Below, piece by piece: positions 37,101-46,428 of a stretch of 64,000 nt of DNA. A program made the translations under genes and the position numbers. The notes beneath the pieces are model-generated. The model was not told the origin of the DNA, did no database searches, and saw nothing but the letters and a program-made list of their open reading frames with translations. The stretch comes from Enoplolaimus lenunculus (lineage: Eukaryota > Nematoda > Enoplea > Enoplida > Thoracostomopsidae): contig JASANG010003591.1 of NCBI GenBank assembly GCA_030248215.1, positions 186,001 to 250,000 of the forward strand. The letters run 5' to 3'. Positions within the stretch are counted from its first letter, which is position 1. Every line of letters begins with the position of its first letter.

Positions 37101-40100
37101 CGCAACGCGTGCCGGGTACATTCTTTAATACACAGAATGTACCCAGTTACACACTCTTGTTTATAAAAAGTGATCGTCCACTCTTGGTTCCGAAATTGGG
37201 CTGAATAACGACTTGGGCCACAGCATATATACATATATATCCTAATTCTTATGAATTGAAACAAATCCTGGCGAATATTTCTTTCATAGGTGTCCAATAA
37301 GACTGAGTCTAAGCCTAAACCAAAGCGTAAAGATAAGTATATGATCTATTTCGTTGTCCCATATAGGAGGCCATGATGCCACTTGGATGTAACACAGGCC
37401 CAAATCTTAATATCCACCCTTTGTTTGCCATATTCTTTAGAACTCATTTTACACATTTGTCGAACGATTGGATCATTCAAAAATGATCCAGCAATGGGTT
37501 TAACGCATGCCAGTCGAGATGGAACCAAACGGGAAGGTCAAACATATTAACTAACAAGAACCACATCCTCTTTGTAAATGCCGAAAGGCCCCACTGAAAT
37601 TAATGGTCGTTCTGTTTAGAGGCCGTGACCTTAACCAGTTTAAATAAAAACTGAATTTATGGAACATCCACGTTATACTGCACGCACTACTGCAAAAAAC
37701 GTCTGGGTCTGAGTAGAACCCGACGTTGTTTTAACACACTCTATTACGAGACCACTATAAAGTCCGGTAGTCCCTAACGAGGACGTAAAAGACATATTGC
37801 GTCGTGCTCATATAGCATCGCAAACGTACATAACAACAACGTACCGCGTAAAATTGTACCTACACGCTCGTTGCAGCTTCGATTTGTACACAAATTCCTA
37901 CCGGGTGACGGCACAAATTTTTACATTAGCGCGCGCATTATAAGGTGGATGACCCATTAGTGTTAAAAATGCGTCTGGCTTCTGGGTCGATTCGTTCGCG
38001 AATTGTTTGTTCTTTTTACAACTATTTTAACTTCTATCACCTTTACGTCTCCTTAAAAAGCGTCCCACGGTCCCTAGTAAGAACTCCCAGGATTCAGTTC
38101 CACGCGTGTAGCAAGGAATTTATCCCGGCAAAGATTATCAAGTCTAGAAGTTATTCTCTAAGGAAGCGTATCGTGGGACCAAAATTATTTTGACATCTGC
38201 AAGTTTTTCTGCAACCTGTAACTATTAAATTTTAAGCGAACACAACATTGTTTACCTGGTTTACATACTCCGATTTCTGAAATCCATACGGTTCCTCGAA
38301 TGGTACAGTTATCATTGGCGAAAGCTGTAAATGGTCAGAACAAGTCAACCGCACAGTGAATAAACCATGAAATCAAATAGTTTTAAAAGACTATTAATAT
38401 CACAAGATTAAGGCATTACCCAACAGTTTCTACTTATCCTTATGAAGAAGTTTCTTTGGAGTTATCCCATAGCAGTGATGTGCACCGACATGAAAGCGGC
38501 CGGCCGGTCATTGGCCGCCGGACCTTTAATTGCTTATTAGGTAAAACGCTAAAAACATTGTGACATCATTAACTTAATATTTTTAATCATATTTAGATTT
38601 CAATTGTAAAAGTTTAGCTGAAATCTGAAGTTTTAAGCCCAAACTGGTCGAAGTTGAAATCTGAAGTTTTAAGCCCAAACTGGTCGAGTTGACTCCTTAG
38701 AATCCCATCAGGCTACGGCCTTGATTATATATTGTATAAATACATTTACTAATCTACCGAACCCCCTAAACCCCTGCGGTTTAAAGGGAGCCTACGCAGG
38801 ATGGGTGCCTGCCACCGTCAACATCCGCCCATACTAAGCGATTCTCACACTAAAACCGCTAGAAACACAGTTATATACTTTATTAGAAATTTTAGCTGTT
38901 TCAGTAAAATAATCAAAATCACAAACGGGGGCAGCTGACACCCGAAACCACCTGGCTAATAAATAAATTTATGCGTAACTGGGCGTGTTTTGGTCGCTGG
39001 TTTGCCTACGCTGCACTCCTAGTTGTTGCTGTCACGGAGCTTAGCTTACGGGGGTCAGAACTGCACGGTCAGGACGACCCATTTCCCAGAAGTACTGCGA
39101 ATATAATTGATTTTTTACCTTAATTTCGCCGAAAGATATAGCCACGCCGGAAATCAAGCCTCGGACCTCTCGCTCGCGAGTTAAGCGCGCTACCCATTAC
39201 ACCACGCGGCCGATATCCTAATTTCCTCTGGTGCTATATGTGCACGAGTCTTAACATTACACAGTCTGCGCATACACAAGCTACACCGCGTATACTCACA
39301 ATGGGAACCTACTGAACTTATTCTTGATTTACGCATATTTCCAAACGAGGTCGTTTCTTGTTGAATTACTTAGCCTAAAGGGATTGGCATTGCTTCTAGA
39401 ACCGGAACAATATATGCCATTAAAAAGGCTCCATAATTGTTGAAATTTGTCTATTGGTTCGATGGTGTTTCACTATTAAACCACTGGTTTACGAGCCGGT
39501 GCCAAATACCTGATTTGGCGCTGTCCCAAACGATTGGCCCAGCTCAAAATTGGGGTTTTTAACCCTTTCTTACATGAATATTTTCAATTTCATATGAGAT
39601 GTAATTTCAAGGTAAGATTCGATCCCCAGTCTCACGGTTGGGAGGCGTTTACGATGACCACTGAGCGGTAGGAGCTTGACACTCGAGCCCGAGTAGGCTT
39701 TCACGTCTTGTGGAGATTTTGTACTGCGCATATATGTTATAAATGTTAAAAGCACTGCTCACAGTGTGTATTGCTCGTACATTATTGTATTTTAGTTGCA
39801 CATAGTATACTCTATGAGTGAAAGGGATAACTTAACTCATAAAACATGTCTGTTCGTAGAAAATTTAACACCATTCTGCTCAGCTTCGCAAGCTGCATCG
39901 TTTTATTTATAAATTGCCCAAATTTCTGATCAAAACAAAATTCGACCCGAACTGAGGACCTTAGGACCTCAAAAAAATAGGATATATACTACAAATATTA
40001 AACTTTGGGTGTAGAATCATCAAGAGAGATCTTATTAGGTGCTCAAATATGCAAAAAGTTTCAAAACCTTACCATTCAAAGGTGTATTACATATATGTCC

Positions 40101-43100
40101 ATGTACCTATATACAGAAAACACAAACGTCTGATGTGGAATTTTTTCCCTAAAATTCCCAGGACATACTTCGGATTGGTTTACTAACAGACACTGCGGAG
40201 GGTGTGGAAGAGGGGCGTGCGCCCCCACCCCACATCAGAAATGTTTTTATGATATAATTATAAAGGTCTCCATAAGGTCCCTATCATATATTTTTTCGCT
40301 ACCAATTGTACATAACATATAGTAAAAATTGAGTTTCATAACATTTGCCAACGCTCTTCTCCGGCCAGAAATTTCTGGATCAGCCTTTGGATTTGGTTTC
40401 AAAGTTGGCTGAGTTTATATGTCAGCTTGTGAATTTGGTTTGCTGAGGTTATATTTCAGCTTGTGAATTTGGTTTGCTGAGGTTATATTTCAGCTTGTGA
40501 ATTTGGTTTGCTGAGGTTATATTTCAGCTTGTGAATTTGATTGGCTGATGTTATATTTCAGCTTGTCAATTTGATTGGCTGAAGTTATATTTCAACTTGT
40601 GAATTTGATTGGCTGAGGTTATATTTCAGATTGTGAATTTGATTGGCTGAGTTTATATGTCAGCTTGTGAATTTGGTTTGCTGAGGTTATATTTCAGCTT
40701 GTGAATTTGATTGGCTGAGGTTATATTTCAGCTTGTGAATTTGATTGGCTGAGGTTATATTTCAGCTTGTGAATTTGATTGGCTGAGGTTATATTTCAGC
40801 TTGTGAATTTGATTGGCTGAGGTTATATTTCAGCTTGTGAATTTGATTGGCTGAGGTTATATTTCAGCTTGTGAATTTGATTGGCTGAGGTTATATTTCA
40901 GCTTGTGAATTTGACTAATTTCACAATTTTAACTGTTTTCCATTATGAACAACACCATTTTGTCAACTTACAACATCTGCCATTATCGTCCAGGACCATT
41001 CCGTAGACACATTGACAACGTTGCGCAATGCAAAATGAACCAACTTCAGCGGCGCTACATTGTTGTGTGTACTGGCAAGATTCGCCAGGTTGTGAAACTG
41101 GAAAACCAAGCTATTATGTCAGTCAAGTTGCTTATCTTATAGCGTAAAAACTTCCCACCCCGGGCTGGTGGTCAGAGCCGGCCATAGAGCCGCACCTCGT
41201 CGAGAAAATTTTCAACCTTGCTTGTAAGTCATCAAAAACCCTTGTATGCCCATTTTGAAAACTTTTTAAACTACCCTAGCAAGGTGAGCTGACTACGCAC
41301 CTGATTCCACCATGGGGCATTTCAAACAGAAGTGTGTACAAAAGAATTAACCCCTTCTCACATTGAGTTGCCTGTAGGCAACTCAGCGCAGTGTATATGC
41401 GTTAAATAATATATATCGCACCGTGTTTAACAGTTGCAACACGTATACATAGCACTAAATCACCACAAGACGTGAGAGCCCCCTCGGGCTCGAGTGTCAA
41501 GCACGTATAACTGAGTGGTGATGGTATACGCCTCCCACTCCAGTCACTGGAGTTCGAATCCAAGCATAAAAGTAGGTCTCAGGGGAAATAGAAAATATTC
41601 ATGTGAGAAAGGGTTAATAGGATTATTTCCCCTCTTGTAATGTATATAAGGAAAAATCCCTTTTTACACGTTGTAGAATAGGCTTTAAAATCCTAGCGGT
41701 AAAGATTTTACTTTTGCATGAGGTTATATCCGCGGCAAGTCTCTAGTTCTTGCGCCGCCCCTGATTTCAGAGCCGCTCTTAGAAAGTGCGTCTTTCATAA
41801 GTACACTGCAAAAAATAATGAGTAAAATTGACTCTCTCCGAAATAGGCTCTATGGGACTGCACAAACTGAGTCAAATTCGATTCCGCCAGAGTCAAACGT
41901 GCGACTCAGTGAGTCGAATTTGACTCTGGCAGAGTCGGATTGTAACTCAATTTGTGTAGTCCCAAAAAAACCTATTTCGGAGAGAGTCAATTGGACTCAC
42001 CGTTTTTTGCAGTGTACATCTATTTAGCTGCAGTGATGAATGCGAGTGCAGTCTTACTTTTCATGCATACTCCTGCTTCCGAAACGTACGATGTGTCTGG
42101 TGGACAGCCGTGATTTGTTGGTTTCGATCCTGAACACAGTAAAAACATTGAAATATATAAAGGACCACTTTGATCCACATCTACTCTCTAAAAACTTAAA
42201 CTTAAATTATAGCTGAACAAAACTTGAATATTAGTGTTAGTAAAACACAAATGGCCGGACGGACTAACTAAAACTAGAATTTTAAGTTTTCCTTAAAATA
42301 ACATGTTTTTAAGTTTAATGCGAGTTTAAGTAAACTTATTTTTAGTTTGAGTAACAAGTGCAGCCCATAAACTATATGTATCAAAGAAGTCACTAAGTTT
42401 AGCTTGACCTAAAATACGTAAGATTTTAAAGTAGTTTAAGCGTAAACCTACCCGTTAGTTCAGTTATTTTAGAAACCTAGCTTAATACTGCTGGATTAGC
42501 TTAAGCTTAAATCAAGTTAGTTTACGCTTTTAGAAAGTACTAAACGAATGGAGTTATGTTCCCAGCTGTATCTGGTGTCTATTGCAAATCAGCAGCTGTG
42601 GTAAGGTATTGAATAATCACATTTCAGGTGGGACGTATCGAATGGGAATTATGTGACAAATTTTCAAGCTAACCTTGAGGGTTCCGCTCGTAGTAATCCC
42701 TACACCTAGTGTCAATATATTGCTAAATTTTGACTTCAGCATAAGAGAAATTTACCAAGTAACTTTTTAGCATTTTTTAGATATTTTGGGTACTAATAAA
42801 GTCGCCAATTTTTTTCTTTCAAAAGTCAGTGGGGTGAGGTCAAAAACGCCTACCATGATTTATACTGTAAAAGTGGGGGTCAGTAACATCCCACTTCCCT
42901 CGGAATTGGCACCCATAGACGGTGTTGTTTTTCCATTGTTCGGGTGAAACCGCAAAAGTGTTGTGAATTGATGTATTGAACGTTATCGTTAATTCTAAAT
43001 CTCACCTAAAATTTTAATACTTATAGTAAAAATGGTCCGGGTGTCTAAAATCCCGATGGTTACCTTCCGGTAAACATCTTGAACCGCCGTCAACTGCCGA

Positions 43101-43483
43101 TTCAATACATTTACACGTTCTGTCACCGCATACCGCATCCGGATATCCGGCGCATTCTGATCCTGTAGCACACGATCCGCCTAAAAATACCGTTTTACAC
43201 TTTAAAACCCAACATCTAAAGTTTTTAAAATTTTCAAATTTTGGCATAAATTTAGCTATACTGTTTAGACTTTGGTTTTGGTATGAATTTTTTAGTTTTA
43301 GGCTTAAACTTGTAGCAGAAATGTGCCAGAACTATTAAAGTTTGCCAAATATTCATCAGTAACGACATTAAACGTTATTTTGAGCTTTACCTGGCGGAAT
43401 TGTTCCAGTGATATAAAGTCCTATATTCATTCCTTCAAACGGTCCTTGATTGGTTTTCAGATGTCGTGCATCCAAAGGCAGCG
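30918..43483 (-). CDS. Multi-EB-module cysteine-rich secreted or surface protein, 3' eleven exons
   Basis: Exons: 43391-43483, 43064-43180, 42058-42129, 40972-41097, 38256-38324, 36621-36752, 36265-36321, 34535-34657, 33503-33604, 32593-32709, 30918-31123. Every exon has GT-AG borders and all internal exons are phase 1-1, so modules can be added or lost without frame damage. Full modules follow PGxxC-QC-C-C-C-C like the EB module of invertebrate extracellular proteins. Between them are short exons of pattern C-x(6-12)-GxC. About 404 codons are visible, ending at the TGA at 30918-30920. Cysteine spacing implies disulphides and secretion, but the signal peptide would be in unseen 5' exons. I do not recognise the whole protein. 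Some exons use weak donors (GTTGGC, GTCAGT, GTATTG). Confidence 0.78.
31363..31700. repeat. 68-bp tandem repeat, about five copies
   Basis: Units contain TTAGTTAAATTTAGAAAAAT, CTGCTGAATTTCATACC and TCGCATCAATTAATTCC. TTAGTTAAAT recurs at 31431, 31499, 31567 and 31635, exactly 68 bp apart. It lies in the last intron of the EB gene. Confidence 0.92.
32083..32452. mobile_element. TACTCTCTAAA miniature element, copy A
   Basis: It shares most of its length with 42180-42540 in the same orientation (for example TTAGCTTAAGCTTAAATCAA near the right end, GTGCAGCCCA in the middle). The ends TACTCTCTAAAAACTTAAAC and its imperfect inverse suggest terminal inverted repeats. Confidence 0.7.
32593..32709 (-). 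CDS. EB module 5
   Basis: Encodes PGETCIVTIQCVGGAFCDN then ICRCPAGQEAHENVC. It enters at TTCTGCAG. The donor CAAG|GTTGGC is weak. Confidence 0.72.
32835..32909 (-). tRNA. tRNA-like remnant or SINE head
   Basis: Minus strand begins GGCTGCGTGGCGCAGTGGTA, which has a good Pol III A box (TGGCGCAGTGG). The downstream part does not fold into a standard anticodon and T arm, so a functional tRNA is unlikely. Confidence 0.3.
33193..33333. mobile_element. GGCCCATGTA-family element, short copy
   Basis: It begins GGCCCATGCATAGAACAGG and ends CTTGTTCTATACATGGGGG, with a shortened core (CCTTAGCCTACG) and GTTTAAAGCTTAAGCTGACT. Confidence 0.78.
33503..33604 (-). CDS. EB gene, short linker exon 4 (four cysteines)
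   Basis: Encodes DTVCPAGYTKHEISGLCK then QQCHSSQIEYDNQCLD. It is longer than the other linkers, with two extra cysteines. It enters at GGTTTCAG and leaves at GACA|GTAAGT. Confidence 0.72.
33969..34510. mobile_element. Element with GGCTGGGTTTC ends and ACTTAAGTA-rich interior
   Basis: It begins GGCTGGGTTTCAGAAATCG and ends GTTAGAAACCCAGCC, 542 bp, with many ACTTAAGTA palindromes near both ends that form extended inverted arms. It has no coding capacity. It inserted next to the donor of EB module 4. Confidence 0.8.
34535..34657 (-). CDS. EB module 4
   Basis: Encodes PGAECHYTSQCSAKYHGT then VCIRNVCKC and a final C. It enters at GATTTCAG and leaves at TGTG|GTATTG. A 542-bp inverted-repeat element begins about 18 bp past the donor. 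Confidence 0.75.
35274..35554. mobile_element. piggyBac-like miniature element, GCCCATTCACACGTGCAAG ends, copy A
   Basis: TTAA at 35270-35273 and 35555-35558 flanks GGCCCATTCAGATGTGCAAG and its near inverse CTTGCACGTGTGAATAGCGC. The inside is rich in CTTGCAGCTG motifs in both directions. Copy B is at 58859. TTAA flanks fit piggyBac. Confidence 0.75.
36265..36321 (-). CDS. EB gene, short linker exon 3
   Basis: Encodes VQCKDGEIFSGVVGKCLQ, 57 nt, entering at TTTCGCAG and leaving at CAGG|GTAAGA. Confidence 0.66.
36406..36541. mobile_element. GGCCCATGTA-family element, short-core copy
   Basis: GGTCAATGTAAACAACAGGG, GCGGAACAGT, CCTAAGCC core, TAACGCTTATGCTTACTCTA, then CTCCGCCCCTGATC and CACATGGGCC. 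Confidence 0.8.
36621..36752 (-). CDS. EB module 3
   Basis: Encodes PPGSYEECSHRQQCESAYQD then RCYLSHCTC and a final C. It enters at ATTTTTCAG and leaves at TGCG|GTCAGT. The fold-back at 36849 lies about 97 bp upstream of the acceptor. Confidence 0.74.
36849..37187. mobile_element. Fold-back element with arms of about 115 bp
   Basis: Left arm CCAAGAGTGGATGATCACT, then GGGTACATTCTGTGTATTAA and CAATCAGGGGGT. The right arm repeats these inverted almost base for base (ACCCCCCTTGTTTAGG, TTAATACACAGAATGTACCC, CCACTCTTGG). A cruciform or hairpin of over 100 bp per arm is possible. Confidence 0.9.
37661..37955. mobile_element. GGGTCATCCACG element, copy without the nested insertion
   Basis: It begins GGAACATCCACGTTATACTG and ends TTATAAGGTGGATGACCC. 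It is the 295-bp relative of 9684-10522. Confidence 0.75.
38256..38324 (-). CDS. EB gene, short linker exon 2
   Basis: Encodes NDNCTIRGTVWISEIGVCKP. It enters at CATTTACAG and leaves at CCAG|GTAAAC in phase 1. Confidence 0.68.
38619..38690. repeat. 36-bp tandem duplication
   Basis: TGAAATCTGAAGTTTTAAGC followed by CCAAACTGGTCGA occurs twice, starting at 38619 and 38655. Confidence 0.85.
39140..39211 (-). tRNA. Degenerate tRNA-like sequence (possible Ala-CGC pseudogene)
   Basis: Minus strand starts GGCCGCGTGGTGTAATGGGT and ends CCGGCGTGGCT. The acceptor stem pairs in seven positions (two G-T). The anticodon loop CTCGCGA would give CGC. The anticodon stem has two mismatches and the B box (GGCTTGATTTC) departs from consensus, so this is probably a pseudogene or SINE head. 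Confidence 0.5.
39563..39826 (-). mobile_element. TTAA-flanked miniature element with tRNA-like head, copy A
   Basis: It is in reverse orientation relative to the copies at 41351 and 56563. Ends are CCCTTTCTTACATG and ATGAGTGAAAGGG. The left flank is TTAA, the right ATAA. Inside on the minus strand are CTCAGTGGTCATCGTAAACG (A-box-like) and GGGGATCGAATCTT (B-box-like). Confidence 0.75.
40395..40915. repeat. 34-bp minisatellite, about 15 copies
   Basis: The unit contains GTGAATTTGATTGGCTGAGG followed by TTATATTTCAGCTT. Early units vary (GGTTTGCTGAGG, CTGATG); the last seven are nearly identical. Each typical unit holds GATTGGCT, an inverted CCAAT core. It ends about 60 bp past the donor of EB module 2. 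Confidence 0.95.
40972..41097 (-). CDS. EB module 2
   Basis: Encodes PGESCQYTQQCSAAEVGS then FCIAQRCQC and a final C. It enters at TTTTCCAG and leaves at TGTT|GTAAGT. Confidence 0.78.
41165..41320. mobile_element. CGTAGCCA / TGGCTACG family fragment
   Basis: TTTTCAACCTTGCTTGTAAG, CTTGTATGCCC and AGCAAGGTGAGCTGACTACG match the better preserved copy at 54214. The left end is poorly kept. Confidence 0.6.
41351..41613 (+). mobile_element. TTAA-flanked miniature element with tRNA-like head, copy B
   Basis: TTAA at 41347-41350 and 41614-41617 flanks CCCCTTCTCACATTG and its inverse CATGTGAGAAAGGG. Inside are TAACTGAGTGGTGATGG (A-box-like) and GGAGTTCGAATCC (a good B box). The TTAA target and CCC ends fit a piggyBac-type miniature element. 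Confidence 0.82.
41804..42014. mobile_element. GAGTCA-rich fold-back element, intact, TA-flanked
   Basis: It begins CACTGCAAAAAATAATGAGT and ends ACTCACCGTTTTTTGCAGTG, with TA on both sides. The arms carry CTCTCTCCGAAATAGGCTCT and its inverse, and several TGAGTCA or GAGTCAAATTTGACTC palindromes. Confidence 0.88.
42058..42129 (-). CDS. EB gene, short linker exon 1
   Basis: Encodes HGCPPDTSYVSEAGVCMK, the C-P-x-x..GxC half that precedes an EB core. It enters at GTGTTCAG and leaves at AAAA|GTAAGA. It lies 43 bp from the right end of the fold-back element at 41804-42014. Confidence 0.7.
42180..42540. mobile_element. TACTCTCTAAA miniature element, copy B
   Basis: It starts CTACTCTCTAAAAACTTAAA, ends CTTTTAGAAAGTAC, and aligns end to end with 32083-32452. 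Confidence 0.7.
43064..43180 (-). CDS. EB module 1
   Basis: Encodes GSCATGSECAGYPDAVCGD, then CKC and a final C: six cysteines in the EB pattern. It enters at TATTTTTAG and leaves at GAAG|GTAACC. Confidence 0.75.
43391..43483 (-). CDS. EB gene, most 5' visible exon (non-EB sequence)
   Basis: 93 nt between ATTTTCAG and CCAG|GTAAAG. It encodes LPLDARHLKTNQGP then FEGMNIGLYITGTIPP, with no cysteine. It looks like the end of a beta-rich domain preceding the EB array and joins in phase 1 to give PPGGSC. The exon before it was not found. Confidence 0.65.
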
Positions 43484-43499
43484 CTGAAAATTATAAGCA

Positions 43500-44048
43500 G
43501 CAGCGATGGATGCAGGGTTTTTCTGTGGGATTGCTATAGAGTAAGCTTAAGCGGTTTCCCATTAGAGTAATTACTTTTTGCTTGGAAACTTAGCAAAACT
43601 TTTTACGCTTAGGTTGGGACCCATGTAAAGATCAAGAGCGGAACGTTTTTCTGTGGGATTGCAATAGAGTAAGCTTAAGCTTTAGAGTAATTTTTTTGCT
43701 TGGCTTAGGTTTACGTTTAGGTTGGGATCCATGTAAAGATCAGGAGCGGAACGTTTTTCTGTGGGATTGCAATAGGGTAAGCTTAAGCTTTAGAGTAATT
43801 TTTTTGCTTGGCTTAGGTTTACGCTTAGGTTGGGATCCATGTAAAGATCAGGAGCGGAACGTTTTTCTGTGGGATTGCAATAGAGTAAGCTTAAGCTTTA
43901 GACCAATTTTTTGCTTGGCTTAGGTTTACGTTTAGGTTTAGGCTAAGGAATATGCACATTCTTGCGCTTAGGCTTAGGCTTAAGCTTAGGTTTAGGAATA
44001 CGCTTATAACACAATTCCACCCGCGTTTTTTTACATTTGGCCCACTTT
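43500..44048. repeat. Tandem amplification of the left half of a GGCCCATGTA element
   Basis: The block CCATGTAAAGATCAGGAGCG, TTTCTGTGGGATTGCAATAG, GTAAGCTTAAGCTTTAGAG and CTTGGCTTAGGTTTACG recurs head to tail with a period of about 110 bp (from 43617, 43726 and 43836, plus a partial copy from 43500). The last copy runs on through a full TTAGGC core to a decayed right end. Confidence 0.85.
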
Positions 44049-45142
44049 GGCAGTATTCATCTAATTTGCTAGGGTTTCATTTGAACTTATATTAAAGCAT
44101 AACTACGCCGAAAAATTAAACGCAGGTTGAAGTTTGATTTCAGTTGACAATTATCATTAATTGAGCATAAAAGAATCCCCTGTTTCAGTGAAGTTGCAAT
44201 TTCAGTTTATACAAGCAATAAATGGGGCTTATGGGTTGTACTAATTTCGACTTTCAAGTTAAGGTCCACTTAGGGCTTTATACTCATCAGACCTTTGATG
44301 TATAGGGTCTATACGGTTATCTTCCCGAGTCGCCGTTCACCCAAAAATGGTTGGATTTCGAAAATTGTATATTTGAGCATCTCATAGATACTTCCAATGG
44401 TCATTTCACTCCTAAATTTGAATTTTTGAAAATTTAGATGTCTAAGGTCCCAAGGTATCCGTTTTATACTCAAATCTGGCTTGGCTCTGTCCTAAATCGC
44501 CGACCGTGTACAAAAATAGTTATTTGATAACAGCTCGTTAACCAAAATTTAGCATCATTCGACTAAGCTGCGCAAGCTACGTCGACAAATCGGTTCCCTA
44601 GAACCTTAAAAGATCAATTTTTCAAAAATTCAAATTTGACTGCGAAATGATCGTTATACAAGAAGCTGAAATATGCAAAAAATTTTCAAAATAGGTCCAT
44701 TTTTGGGCTAACGCCAGCCAGATCAACAATCGAAAAGACCCAAAGTATATACCACTGTCCGTTTGTGCAATTATACCATAAATTTATTTTAAAAACGTCA
44801 ATAAAACTGTAGTTGAGGTATACTTCCTCGCGAAATAAGCTTAATAACTGAAAAGTTCTTACTTAAACAAGCCACCAAAATCAACCCCAGTGTCATGTTT
44901 CGGTCTGTGTTATAGCAAACTTGCTAAGAGATGAGGTATATTTTAGGTTAAGAACAATAATCAGCACCGAACCGAGTTAATTAGCATTTATTTTTCATAT
45001 TAACGTAAGTCGTATACATCTGGAGATATAATAACATAAGCATAAATTAATAGTGGTCATTTTGCCATATTACTGTCACCCTTTAAATCCAAAAAGGTCA
45101 TTCAGGTTATGCCGCATAGCCGAGTTGGTTTACCCGAAGGTC

Positions 45143-45536
45143 GGCCCGATGTAAATATCAGGGACGGAACGTTTTTTCTGTGGGACTGCAATAGAATAAG
45201 CTTAAGCTTTAGACTAATTTATTTGCTTGGCTTATGCTTAGGCATAGCAATGAACTCATTCTTACGCTTAGGCTTAGGCAAAGCAATAAACTCATTCTTA
45301 CGCTTAGGCTTAGGCTTAGGCAAAGCAATAAACTGATTCTTACGCTTAGGATTAGGCTTAGCAATAAACTCATTCTTAGCGCAAAGCAATAAACTCAATC
45401 TTACGCTTACGCTTAGGCAAAGCAATAAACTCAATCTTACGCTTACGCTTAGGCAAAGCAATAAACTCGTTCTTACGCTCCGGCTTAGGCTTTGGCTTAG
45501 GAATTTGCGTATAATACTGTTCCGCCCATAAAGGTC
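45143..45536. mobile_element. GGCCCATGTA-family element with expanded 30-bp core repeats
   Basis: It begins GGCCCGATGTAAATATCAGG and ends TAATACTGTTCCGCCC. The core is a tandem of GGCAAAGCAATAAACTCATT plus CTTACGCTTA units, about seven copies. Confidence 0.85.
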
Positions 45537-45809
45537 AAACACAAAGGCAACATTTAGTATTAAGGTAGAGTACTAAAATTGCGTTTGAATTAACACTTGC
45601 ATTGCTGGCAAGCTGTTTTCACTATTGCAACTCCTTCCGTATGTTTTGAAGTTTTAAATCTGGCACTGTTTTGCTATTTCCTGCTACTAAAACCTAAAAC
45701 CTGTTGACTCATTGGTCACGTTTTCCCAATTTTGTAAACCGTGGCCAAATAATACATATATTCATCCATTTTGCCTACCAATGTTGATTAAAGCTTATCC
45801 TGACTTTAT

Positions 45810-45857
45810 TATAGCCCCTCCGGCAAACGATTCGGCCGTGTTCTATACATGGGCCCA
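45810..45857. mobile_element. Right-end fragment of the GGCCCATGTA family
   Basis: TATAGCCCCTCCGGCAAACG, then TTCGGCCGTGTTC and TATACATGGGCC. Only the terminus is present. Confidence 0.7.
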
Positions 45858-46254
45858 ATCTACACAAACCATACGGAACTGTTCGACTGATTGCTAACCT
45901 GAGACATATTTACTGCAAACGAGAGAGATCGACATAAGAAACGAATTATTTTTGTCCAAAAACAGACGTAAAAAACAACCATGCGCAGGTTCATACTTTC
46001 AGATATTTCTCGACAACTTTCATATCGATTGAGAAAAACTTGCAAAATTTCATATTTATTGCTATAAAGCGATTCGTATAAAGCTATAATAATACTACTG
46101 TTGTTTTTCAACTGCCTAATGAAACATTTTTTACATTTTAAAATTGTGAAAAAAGTAAGCAAAAAAAATATCTGCTGACAACTGTCTTTGACAATAATTT
46201 TTGTCAATAACGGCCATAATTTACACGAGTGATGAAGGAAGAGCGTATATACAG

Positions 46255-46428
46255 ATTGTCATTGCAAGCCCGTCGCCAAGAAGCGGCCACGGTGGGGGCA
46301 TAGCTGTCTGTGGACAAATTTTACCTCCCTCTAGAATATTCTCAGTTGTAAGTCAACGAAACCTCTTGTATGCCTGTTTTGAAAATTTTTTTAGTCTCCC
46401 TAGCAAGATGAGCTGGCTACGTGATTGT
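46255..46428. mobile_element. CGTAGCCA / TGGCTACG family copy
   Basis: GCCCGTCGCCAAGAAGCGG at the left and AGCAAGATGAGCTGGCTACG at the right, with TTGTATGCCTG and GAAAATTTTTTTAG between. Confidence 0.6.
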
